A stretch of 64,000 nt of DNA from Amycolatopsis deserti (GTDB lineage: Bacteria > Actinomycetota > Actinomycetes > Mycobacteriales > Pseudonocardiaceae). Positions 41,658 through 48,543 of this stretch are shown one piece after another. Every line of letters begins with the position of its first letter. Position 1 is the stretch's first letter. A program made the position numbers and the translations under genes. The stretch is taken from NCBI RefSeq assembly GCF_014653945.1, contig NZ_BNAU01000008.1, positions 62,001 through 126,000 of the forward strand. Direction: 5' to 3'. The notes under the pieces were generated by a model that ran no database searches, was not told where the DNA came from, and saw nothing but the letters and a program-made list of their open reading frames with translations.

Positions 41658-42686
41658 ATGCCCGCGCACCTCACCGACCGGCAGCCCGAGCTGGGAGCGG
41701 ACGAGCTAATCGCCGCCCTGGTACCGCCGCCGCGCTTCGACGCCGTGCGGTTCTCCACGTACGTGCCCAACCCGGACGAGCCGAGCCAGGCCCAGGCGGT
41801 CGAGTCGTGCTCGGCGTTCGCGGCGCGCATCGAGAAGTCGGTGCCCAAGAAGTCGAAGCTGCGGTCGCTGTTCGGCGGCGGTTCCGCGCCCGCGCCCGGC
41901 AAGCCGGGCCTCTACCTGGACGGCGGGTTCGGCGTCGGCAAGACCCACCTGCTCGCCTCGACCTGGCACGACGCGCCCTCGCCCAAGGCCTACGGCACGT
42001 TCGTCGAGCTGACCCACCTGGTCGGCGCGCTCGGCTTCGGCGAGGCGGTGCGGCGGCTGTCCGAGCACCGGCTGCTCGCGATCGACGAGTTCGAGCTGGA
42101 CGACCCGGGCGACACGATGCTGGTCACCCGCCTGCTGCGGGAGCTGACCGACGCCGGCGTGTACGTCGCGGCGACCTCGAACACGTTGCCGGACAAGCTC
42201 GGCGAGGGCCGGTTCGCCGCCGAGGACTTCCTGCGTGAGATCCAGTCGCTGTCGTCGCGGTTCTCGGTGGTGCGCGTGGACGGGCCGGACTACCGGCACC
42301 GCGGCCTGCCCGAGGCGCCGCCGCCGGTGGACGAGGAGACGCTGCTCGCCTCCGCCGACAGCCGCGAGGGCGCGACGCTGGACGACTTCGACGCGTTGTG
42401 CGCGCACCTGGCGAAGCTGCACCCGTCCCGCTACGGGCGTCTCGTCGACGGCGTCTCGGTGGTGCACATCCGCGATGTCCGGCCGGCGCCGGACCAGAAC
42501 GTCGCCCTGCGGCTGGTCGCCTTCGCCGACCGGCTCTACGACCGGGCCATCCCGGTGGTCGTCTCCGGCGAGTCGCTGGCGGCGCTGTTCACCGAGGAGA
42601 TGCTGCAGGGGGGCTACCGGAAGAAGTACCTGCGGGCGGTGAGCCGGCTGACCGCGCTGGCGCGAGACGCCGCGTCGGTGAGCTGA
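41658..42686 (+). CDS. zapE: ZapE/AFG1-type cell-division ATPase
   Basis: 342-residue AAA-like ATPase. Walker A is LYLDGGFGVGKTHLLA, Walker B LLAIDEFELDDPGDTML, followed by sensor ATSNTLPDKLGEGRFAAEDF. The N-terminal PPRFDAVRFSTYVPNPDEPS and C-terminal EMLQGGYRKKYLRAVSRL are typical. ZapE proteins associate with FtsZ under stress in Proteobacteria; the actinobacterial role is less clear. Corresponds to Rv2670c at the end of the conserved block. Its last 98 bases overlap the convergent PAP2 gene. Confidence 0.93.
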   Translation: MPAHLTDRQPELGADELIAALVPPPRFDAVRFSTYVPNPDEPSQAQAVESCSAFAARIEKSVPKKSKLRSLFGGGSAPAPGKPGLYLDGGFGVGKTHLLASTWHDAPSPKAYGTFVELTHLVGALGFGEAVRRLSEHRLLAIDEFELDDPGDTMLVTRLLRELTDAGVYVAATSNTLPDKLGEGRFAAEDFLREIQSLSSRFSVVRVDGPDYRHRGLPEAPPPVDEETLLASADSREGATLDDFDALCAHLAKLHPSRYGRLVDGVSVVHIRDVRPAPDQNVALRLVAFADRLYDRAIPVVVSGESLAALFTEEMLQGGYRKKYLRAVSRLTALARDAASVS

Positions 42687-43224
42687 GCGCGAGCACCACC
42701 GCGACGGCGAAGCACGCTCCGCCGGCCACGTCGGTGGGGTAGTGGTAGCCCAGGCCGACCAGCCCGAGGCCGGCGATCACCAGGACCACCGTGCTCACGC
42801 TCGCCGTGACGGCTTTCGCCGTCCCGGGCCGCGCGAGCAGCACCAGCACGGTGAGCGTGGCGACCATGCTCACCGTGTGCCCGCTGGGATAGGCGAGGTA
42901 GCCGGTCTTCACCCGGTCGAACAGCGGCTTGAGCACCCACGTGTTGAGCACGACCGGAACCGCGACCCCGAGCACCGCCAGCGCCACGCCGTCCCAGCGG
43001 CGGCCGAGCACGCAGGCGAGCACCACGATCGCGAGCAGCGGCAGCAGCACGACCGGTTCGGTGGGCAGCACGAACAACCGAAGCAGCGCGGGCTGCCCGC
43101 CGAAGGTGCCGTCGATCCAGGCCGTGATCGTCGCGTCGAGCCCGCTCGCGCCGGTGTCCCCGGCGAACGGGACGCCGATCGCCAGGGCGGCCACCGCGCA
43201 GACCGCCGCGACCGCCCACCTCAC
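42589..43224 (-). CDS. PAP2-superfamily membrane phosphatase
   Basis: 211-residue integral membrane phosphatase with about five helices. The PAP2 signature is intact: KPLFDRVKTGYLAYPSGHT (KxxxxxxRP-like first motif, then SGH) and GLGYHYPTDVAGGACFA (third motif with His and Asp). Such enzymes dephosphorylate lipid phosphates, e.g. decaprenyl or phosphatidate. The C-terminal 40 residues, in the stretch overlapping zapE, are hydrophilic and Ser/Pro-rich. Start at 43224. Substrate not assignable. Confidence 0.85.
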   Translation of the reverse strand: MRWAVAAVCAVAALAIGVPFAGDTGASGLDATITAWIDGTFGGQPALLRLFVLPTEPVVLLPLLAIVVLACVLGRRWDGVALAVLGVAVPVVLNTWVLKPLFDRVKTGYLAYPSGHTVSMVATLTVLVLLARPGTAKAVTASVSTVVLVIAGLGLVGLGYHYPTDVAGGACFAVAVVLALSSPTRRLAPARSAGSPPAGTSSGSPPAASPR

Positions 43225-43227
43225 GCG

Positions 43228-44601
43228 TCAGTCCGTGATCGCCGGGAAGCGGCCGTTCCCGACCGCCTTGACCAGCTCGGCGTGGTCGGCCTCGGTCTGG
43301 TCGGCGTACCGGACGGCGTAGCGGCCGATCGCCTCGTCGAGCTGGTCGTCACCGTCGAAGTATCCCGCCAGCAGCCGTGGGTGGACCGAGCGGATGTGCG
43401 CGCGGGCGAGCAGCGCGCCGGCGAGGCGGCCGTAGTCGTCGAGGTCCTTGCCACCCAGCTCGGTGGGCTCGATCTCGCCTTTCATGTTGCGGAACTGGCG
43501 CACGATGAACGGCCTGCCCTCGACGGTGGTCCAGCCGAGCAGGATGTCGGTCTCGGCCTGCACCAGGCGCGCGCCGTGCACGATCCGCTGTCCCTCGTGC
43601 TCGGTGCGGTGCTCCGGCAGGTACGGCGTGAGCGCGGACGGCCGGGCCTCCTTGACCTGCAGCACCAGGTCCTCGTCGGTGTTGCCGTGCAGCAGCACCA
43701 GGTAGCTGCGCAGCCCGACGCTGCCGGTGCCGACCACCCGGAAGGCGACGTCCGCGATGCGGTAGCGGGCGATCAGGTTGCGCCGCGACTCGCGCAGCGT
43801 GTGCACATAGGACACCAGCCCGTCCGCGACGGCGTCCGCGGTGGTCTCGTCGACGCGCCGCAGCACGGGCGGGTCCTCGACGAACCGGTGGCGGCTCAGC
43901 CCGGTGGTGTGGTCGTCGATGCGCTCGGTCCACTTGGCGGACACGCGGGCGCTGGTGTTGCGGCGGGCCTTTTCGGCGGCCTCGCTGAACTCGTCGGCCA
44001 GGTCGTGGGCCTTCACTTTGGACAGTGCGTCCGCGTCGCCGAGCGCGTTCCACGACCGCAGGAACGACGCCTCGCCGAGCTGGCGCACCACGCGCCGGTA
44101 GGACTTGACCGCGTCCTCGGCCGCGTCCCGGCAGTCCTCTTCGGACACCCCGCCCTCCCGCCCGGCGAGGACCAGGCTCGCGGCGAGGCGTTTGAGGTCC
44201 CACTCCCACGGTCCGCGGATGGTCTCGTCGAAGTCGTTGATGTCCATCACGATCTGCCCGTCCGGCGTGCCGTACAGGCCGAAGTTCGCGGCGTGCGCGT
44301 CACCGCAGATCTGGGCGGACAGTCCACTGTGCGGGGTGCCGGCCAGGTCGGCGGCCATCAACCCGGCCGCGCCACGGAAGAACGAGAACGGGGAGGCGAT
44401 CATGCGCCCGATCCGCAGGGGCACCAGATCGTCCAGCCGCCCGGAGTTGCTGCGCTCGACGAACTCGGCGACGCTCGGCCGGTGCTCCCCGGCGGCGGCG
44501 TGGTCGTGCGCCGCCGGCGGGGTGCGTTCGCCCAGCTCACGGCCCCGCGCGTGCAGCTCCTCCGGGTCGCTCAGCTCGCCCGGCACCAGTGCCCGTTCCA
44601 T
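43228..44601 (-). CDS. DUF2252 family protein
   Basis: 457 residues of the DUF2252 family, related to aminoglycoside-phosphotransferase-like kinases. Segments include RIGRMIASPFSFFRGAAGLM, SAQICGDAHAANFGLYGTPD with the brenner-type GDxHxxNF motif, IVMDINDFDETIRGPWEWDL (Asp of the DFD-type motif), DIILGWTTVEGR-like and GALLARAHIRS. A phosphotransfer activity is inferred; the substrate is unknown. ATG 44601 has GGAGAGGGG upstream. It is upstream of the PAP2 gene by three bases, so the two are probably co-transcribed. Confidence 0.88.
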   Translation of the reverse strand: MERALVPGELSDPEELHARGRELGERTPPAAHDHAAAGEHRPSVAEFVERSNSGRLDDLVPLRIGRMIASPFSFFRGAAGLMAADLAGTPHSGLSAQICGDAHAANFGLYGTPDGQIVMDINDFDETIRGPWEWDLKRLAASLVLAGREGGVSEEDCRDAAEDAVKSYRRVVRQLGEASFLRSWNALGDADALSKVKAHDLADEFSEAAEKARRNTSARVSAKWTERIDDHTTGLSRHRFVEDPPVLRRVDETTADAVADGLVSYVHTLRESRRNLIARYRIADVAFRVVGTGSVGLRSYLVLLHGNTDEDLVLQVKEARPSALTPYLPEHRTEHEGQRIVHGARLVQAETDILLGWTTVEGRPFIVRQFRNMKGEIEPTELGGKDLDDYGRLAGALLARAHIRSVHPRLLAGYFDGDDQLDEAIGRYAVRYADQTEADHAELVKAVGNGRFPAITD

Positions 44602-44650
44602 CCCCTGCCCCTCTCCTCGCCTGCACAACGTACGGCAGGGGCGAACGGTT

Positions 44651-44872
44651 TCAGCGGACCGGCTTCGCCGACGGCGAGACCCGGCCGGTGTCGACCGCGA
44701 ACGTCGCGAGGAAGTAGTTGGCCGTGGCGCAGTTGACGTTCTCACCGCCCACCAGGTCCGCGGTGATGCGGTCGTCGCGGATGTCGAGGACGGCGCCGGT
44801 CTCGGCGCAGCCGGGCAACACGAAGGCGAACCCGCGGCGTCCCTCGCCGACCGGCCGCGCCAGCAGGGCCAC
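44651..44872 (-). pseudogene. C-terminal remnant of an unrecognised protein
   Basis: About 73 codons (VALLARPVGEGRRGFAFVLP, GCAETGAVLDIRDDR, NCATANYFLATFAVDTGRVS) read like the last part of a larger globular or secreted protein with two Cys. The frame upstream continues as coding-like (TWRWRPDRDTA) but meets a TGA within 13 codons and has no start with a ribosome site or signal peptide. I infer a truncated gene. A 16-base tandem repeat lies just beyond, at the adjacent rocD end. Confidence 0.45.
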
Positions 44873-44937
44873 GGCGGTGTCCCGGTCGGGCCGCCAGCGC
44901 CAGGTACCTCATGGTGCTCGGATGGTTGCCGGTGCGC

Positions 44938-44969
44938 GGCGGTTCCGGTCAGCGGCGGTTCCGGTCAGC
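44938..44969. repeat. 16-base tandem duplication
   Basis: GGCGGTTCCGGTCAGC occurs twice without gap (44938-44953, 44954-44969). The rocD stop lies inside the right-hand copy, so the left copy repeats the end of rocD beyond its stop. Confidence 0.8.
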
Positions 44970-46170
44970 GGCGCAGGACGTCCTCCAGGATGTCCAGCCC
45001 GCGGTCCAGGTCGGCCTCGGAGATGGTCAGCGGCGGCGCCAGGCGCAGCGTCGCGCCGTGGGTTTCCTTCGCCAGCAAACCCTTTTCCGCCAGGGCCTCG
45101 CACGCTTCGCGGCCGCTCAGGCCGCCCGGGGTGATGTCGATGCCCGCCCACAGGCCGCGCCCGCGCACCTCGGCCAGACCGTGCCCGACCAGCGCGTTCA
45201 GCCGGCCGTGCATGCGGGCCCCGAGCTCCGCCGACCGCCGCTGGAACTCGCCCGTGGACAGCAGCTTGATCACCGCCCGGCCGACCGCGCACGCCAGCGG
45301 GTTGCCGCCGAAGGTGGAACCGTGCTCGCCGGGCTTGAGGACCCCCAGCACGTCGGCCCGGCCGACCACCGCGGACAGCGGCAGGATCCCGCCACCCAGC
45401 GCTTTGCCCAGCGTGTACAGGTCGGCGCGCACCCCGGTGGGCTCCAGCGCCAGCAGCGTCCCGGTGCGGGCCAGGCCGGACTGGATCTCGTCGGCGATCA
45501 GCAGCGCCCCGGCCTCGTCGCACAGCCGGCGCGCCTCGGCCAGGTACCCCTCCGGCGGCACCAGCACCCCGGCCTCGCCCTGGATGGGCTCCAGCAGGAC
45601 CGCCGCGGTGCGCTCGGTGATCGCGTCCCGCAGGGCCGCCGCGTCGCCGTACTTCACCACCGTGAACCCCGGCGTGTACGGGCCGAACCCGGCGCGCGCG
45701 GACTCGTCGGTGGAGAACGAGATGATCGTGGTGGTGCGGCCGTGGAAGTTCGACCCGGCGACCACGATCTCGGCGCGCCCGTCCGGCACGCCCTTCACCT
45801 CGTAGGCCCACTTCCGGGCGACCTTCAGCGCGGATTCGACGGCCTCGGCGCCGGAGTTCATCGGCAGCACCATCTCGGTGCCGGTCAGCCCGGCCAGCTC
45901 GCGGCAGAACGCGCCCAGCTGGTCGTGGTGGAACGCGCGTGAGGTCAGGGTGACCCGCGCCAGCTGCTCCTGCGCGGCGGCGATGAGCGCGGGGTGCCGG
46001 TGCCCGAAGTTCAGCGCCGAGTAGGCGGACAGGAAGTCGAGGTACCGGCGGCCCTCGACGTCGGTCACCCAGGCGCCCTCGGCCTCGGCGATCACGACGG
46101 GCAGCGGGTGGTAGTTGTGCGTGCTCCAGCGCTCGTCGAGCGCGATGAACTCGGCCGCGGAGGTCGTCAT
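44965..46170 (-). CDS. rocD: Ornithine aminotransferase
   Basis: 401-residue class-III PLP aminotransferase converting ornithine and 2-oxoglutarate to glutamate-5-semialdehyde and glutamate. Distinctive ornithine-type features are HNYHPLPVVIAEAEGAWVTD, LDFLSAYSALNFGHRHP, MNSGAEAVESALKVARKWAY, VAGSNFHGRTTTIISFSTD, LLEPIQGEAGVLVPPEGYL and the PLP Lys in LYTLGKALGGGILP, HGSTFGGNPLACAVG. Normal length. No arginase or proline genes are adjacent. Confidence 0.94.
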   Translation of the reverse strand: MTTSAAEFIALDERWSTHNYHPLPVVIAEAEGAWVTDVEGRRYLDFLSAYSALNFGHRHPALIAAAQEQLARVTLTSRAFHHDQLGAFCRELAGLTGTEMVLPMNSGAEAVESALKVARKWAYEVKGVPDGRAEIVVAGSNFHGRTTTIISFSTDESARAGFGPYTPGFTVVKYGDAAALRDAITERTAAVLLEPIQGEAGVLVPPEGYLAEARRLCDEAGALLIADEIQSGLARTGTLLALEPTGVRADLYTLGKALGGGILPLSAVVGRADVLGVLKPGEHGSTFGGNPLACAVGRAVIKLLSTGEFQRRSAELGARMHGRLNALVGHGLAEVRGRGLWAGIDITPGGLSGREACEALAEKGLLAKETHGATLRLAPPLTISEADLDRGLDILEDVLRR

Positions 46171-46245
46171 GCCCTTCAGGCTAAGGGCAGTTCGCGCCCG
46201 GAATCATCCGTTGATCGTTGCTGCGACCCGCTGATCGTTGCGCAA

Positions 46246-46668
46246 TTACCCGCGTTCCCGGCGGTTCGTTGCGCCCGGGGCGAGAACGGGCAGACCCGCG
46301 TCGGCCGCGGCGCCGGCCAGGCGGTCGTCGTAGGTGACGAAGCCGTCGAGGTCGTGGGCGAGCACGCGTGCCGTGGCGAGGTGGATCGCGTCCAGGGAGC
46401 GCAGCGCGCGGTCCGGCTCGTTCACGGCCGCCTCGACGATCTCCTCGTCCATTCCGATGTAGTCGAACGCGGTGAGCAGTTCGCGCGCCTCCGGGAGCAC
46501 GGCGGGCCACCGCCGCAGGACCGCCCGGGTCAGTTCGATCCGCAGCAGGCTCGAACTGACCCAGGAGGCGGCCGGCCGCTCGTCGTAGAACGCGGCGAAA
46601 TCCTTCGAGTGGGTCTCCTCGGCGAGGAGTTTGACGGCCGCGGACGTGTCGACGTAGTACAGGCTCAC
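46246..46668 (-). CDS. vapC: VapC-type PIN-domain toxin
   Basis: 140-residue PIN ribonuclease. Acidic residues for metal binding are visible: Asp7 in YYVDTSAAVKL, Glu45 in LLRIELTRAV, Asp in LRSLDAIHLATA and Asp in FVTYDDRLAGAA. GTG 46668 overlaps the antitoxin stop as GTGA, the usual coupling for a toxin-antitoxin pair. VapC enzymes cut tRNA or rRNA when free of antitoxin; the target here is unknown. Confidence 0.9.
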   Translation of the reverse strand: MSLYYVDTSAAVKLLAEETHSKDFAAFYDERPAASWVSSSLLRIELTRAVLRRWPAVLPEARELLTAFDYIGMDEEIVEAAVNEPDRALRSLDAIHLATARVLAHDLDGFVTYDDRLAGAAADAGLPVLAPGATNRRERG

Positions 46669-46961
46669 CAGCGTTCCTCGTCGCGGAGCTCGCGGACGGC
46701 GTCACCGAGCCGGTCGGTGCCGTCGCCGGCGCGCATCCGCGGGCGGTACCCGGGCCGGGTGGCGGGCCGCGCCCGGCCCGAAGCGAGCAACCGCGCCATG
46801 ACCGGGGGGGTCTCGCGTTCCTCGACCGGCACGATGCGGGCGATCAGTTTGCCGTATTCGGTGATGTCGACGGTCTCCCCGTGCCGGACCCGCGCGAGCA
46901 CCTCACTGGTATTGTGCCGCAGCTCGCGCAGCCCCACGCTGTGGTCGTCCAGTGCCGTCAT
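46665..46961 (-). CDS. vapB: Phd/YefM-type (VapB) antitoxin
   Basis: 98-residue antitoxin. The N-terminal Phd/YefM DNA-binding fold reads VGLRELRHNTSEVLARVRHG, ETVDITEYGKLIARIVPVE; the C-terminal part (MARLLASGRARPATRP, AVRELRDEERW) should fold onto VapC and block it. Autoregulation is expected through the dyad 13 bases upstream of ATG 46961. Confidence 0.9.
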   Translation of the reverse strand: MTALDDHSVGLRELRHNTSEVLARVRHGETVDITEYGKLIARIVPVEERETPPVMARLLASGRARPATRPGYRPRMRAGDGTDRLGDAVRELRDEERW

Positions 46962-46973
46962 GCCGAAAGGTTA

Positions 46974-46987
46974 CCACAATTTTGTGG
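46974..46987. promoter_or_regulatory. Likely VapBC operator
   Basis: CCACAA-TT-TTGTGG, a 6-bp inverted repeat with a two-base centre, in an AT-rich patch just before vapB. A half site GCACAAA follows. Position and symmetry fit autoregulation by the VapBC complex. Confidence 0.5.
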
Positions 46988-46994
46988 GCACAAA

Positions 46995-47267
46995 TCACGG
47001 CGCCAGGACCTCGTCCCACTCGCGGACGTACCAGTTCTTCACCACCCCGTTGCGCACGAACGGGTCACCGGCCACGAACTCCTCCGCGGCTTCCCGGGTG
47101 CGGAACACGCTGAGCGACCCGTTCTCCTGCGGGTTCTCCAGGGTGCCGACGAGCAGCAGGTCGCCGCGGGCGTGGAACTCGCGGAGCCGCGCCGAATGGT
47201 CGGCCATGTGCGGGGCGCCGCGCTCCAGGACGTTGTCGGCGGGCTCGTAGAACAGCAGGTACTTCAT
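46995..47267 (-). CDS. YCII-domain protein
   Basis: 90-residue YCII-related protein: KYLLFYEPADN, LREFHARGDLLLVGTLENP with the conserved His, LSVFRTREAAEEFVAGDPFV and VVKNWYVREWDEV. A ferredoxin-like alpha/beta barrel dimer is expected; biochemical role not established for most members. ATG 47267 overlaps the SRPBCC stop by four bases. Last gene of the ArsR-SRPBCC-YCII operon. Confidence 0.9.
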   Translation of the reverse strand: MKYLLFYEPADNVLERGAPHMADHSARLREFHARGDLLLVGTLENPQENGSLSVFRTREAAEEFVAGDPFVRNGVVKNWYVREWDEVLAP

Positions 47268-47746
47268 GCCGCACGCTCCGCTTCCCCGGCGAGCCGGCCC
47301 AGGATCCGTGCCCAGCCTTCGGTGAACGCGCCACCGGCGTAGCCGCCGTCGAGTGCGCAGGCCGCCCGGAGCTGCTCGTCGTCCAGCGCCTCCCAGCCGC
47401 GGTGCTCCACCGCGACCCGGGTCAGCGCCGGGCCCAGCGCCCGGAAGGTCAGCTCCACCTCGGTCGGCGCCGGGGTGACCAGCCAGCTCATCGTGAACCG
47501 CTCCGGCGGCTCCCACGCGAGCACCTCGCCCCAGTCGTGCTCGGTGCCGTCGTCCCACGTCTCGTAGACGCGGCCGCCCGGGCGGCGTTCGAAGGTCACG
47601 TCCCGCACCCGGTCGCCGCCCCGGGAGAACGGCTCGACCGGCCACCAGACGCCGATCGTGCGGACGAACGTGTCGAAGGTGTGCGCGGCGTCGCTGCGCA
47701 CCAGGGTCGCCTGCCGCACCGGCGGGCGGCTCAGGATTTCGGTCAT
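47264..47746 (-). CDS. SRPBCC (AHSA1-like) domain protein
   Basis: 160 residues of the AHSA1-type START/Bet v1 fold: RQATLVRSDAAHTFDTFVRT, IGVWWPVEPFS, VYETWDDGTEHDWGEVLAWE, PPERFTMSWLVTP and VEHRGWEAL. In this operon type, an ArsR regulator, an AHSA1 protein and a YCII protein are commonly found together in actinomycetes. A hydrophobic ligand-binding cavity is expected, substrate unknown. Overlaps the ArsR gene by four bases. Confidence 0.9.
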   Translation of the reverse strand: MTEILSRPPVRQATLVRSDAAHTFDTFVRTIGVWWPVEPFSRGGDRVRDVTFERRPGGRVYETWDDGTEHDWGEVLAWEPPERFTMSWLVTPAPTEVELTFRALGPALTRVAVEHRGWEALDDEQLRAACALDGGYAGGAFTEGWARILGRLAGEAERAA

Positions 47747-48093
47747 GCCGATCCTCTCGCCGTGTCGTCTTCGCCGATCCCCCGCTCAGCTTCGACCAGG
47801 CGTCGCGCCGTGTCGAGGGATGAGGCCCACATGTCGTCGAGGAACCGCCGCAGGCCGTCGAGTCCGTCCGGCCGCGCCCGGTAGAGCCGGCGGGTGCCGT
47901 CGCGGCGCTCGTCGAGCAGTCCCGCGTTCTTCAGGACGGTCAGGTGCTGGCTGACCGCCGTGCGGCTCACGTCGAAGGACTCCGCGATCTCGCCGGCGGC
48001 CAGCTCGTCGCGGGCGACCAGCCGGAGGATCGCGCGCCGCCTCGGCTCCGCGAGCGCCCGCAGCGCCTCGTCCGTCCGCTCGTCGTCCGTCAT
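47743..48093 (-). CDS. ArsR-type transcriptional regulator
   Basis: 116-residue winged-helix repressor: LRALAEPRRRAILRLVARDE, LAAGEIAESFDVSRTAVSQH recognition helix, LTVLKNAGLLDERRDGTRRL and the wing YRARPDGL. No Cys metal ligands, so not a metal sensor. It precedes and overlaps the SRPBCC gene and probably autoregulates the operon; the VOC gene at 48449 is just upstream in the same direction. Confidence 0.93.
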   Translation of the reverse strand: MTDDERTDEALRALAEPRRRAILRLVARDELAAGEIAESFDVSRTAVSQHLTVLKNAGLLDERRDGTRRLYRARPDGLDGLRRFLDDMWASSLDTARRLVEAERGIGEDDTARGSA

Positions 48094-48101
48094 GTCTACT
48101 C

Positions 48102-48449
48102 CTACGCCCAGAGCCCGACCTGGTTGCCGTCCGGGTCGGTGAAGATGGCGAACCGCCCGAAGTCGCCGGGGAGGTCGGTCGGCGGCACCAGCCGCTTCCC
48201 GCCGAGCCGCTCCGCCCGGTCCAGGTACGCGTCGAGGTCGTCGACCCGCATGTAGATCTTGACGCCGGTGTCGCCGGGCGCCGTCGACGGGCCGATCCCG
48301 CCGCCGATGCCCGCGCCCGTGTCGACGAGCGCGTAGCCGCCCATCTGCGGATCGGCCTGGACCTGCCAGTCGAACAGCTCCGCGTAGAACTTCTGGGCTC
48401 GATCCGCGTTCGCGCTGGTCACTTCGAAGAACGCCACCTGCTGTCCCAT
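48102..48449 (-). CDS. VOC-family (glyoxalase-like) protein
   Basis: 115-residue vicinal-oxygen-chelate fold protein with two beta-alpha-beta-beta-beta modules: VAFFEVTSANADRAQKFYAE, LFDWQVQADPQMGGYALVD, VKIYMRVDDLDAYLDRAERL and FGRFAIFTDPDGNQVGLW. Metal-binding residues are partly replaced, so it may bind rather than convert its ligand. Start ATG 48449 with GGGAGCG upstream. First gene of the four-gene minus-strand cluster; a large dyad lies upstream. Confidence 0.9.
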   Translation of the reverse strand: MGQQVAFFEVTSANADRAQKFYAELFDWQVQADPQMGGYALVDTGAGIGGGIGPSTAPGDTGVKIYMRVDDLDAYLDRAERLGGKRLVPPTDLPGDFGRFAIFTDPDGNQVGLWA

Positions 48450-48462
48450 GACTCGCTCCCTT

Positions 48463-48498
48463 CTGTCAGTGTCCGCTAACGTTAGCCATGACTGACAG
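48463..48498. promoter_or_regulatory. Nested 36-bp operator-like dyad
   Basis: CTGTCAGT / ACTGACAG (48463-48470, 48491-48498) flank the 12-base palindrome GCTAACGTTAGC (48475-48486); all are centred on the same point. It lies between the divergent VOC and S9 peptidase genes. The inner palindrome resembles TetR-type operators; ArsR may also bind here. Confidence 0.6.
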
Positions 48499-48543
48499 AG
48501 AAAGTCAACCATCGCTCGCCAAGACGGGGCGTCGTTTGACAGA

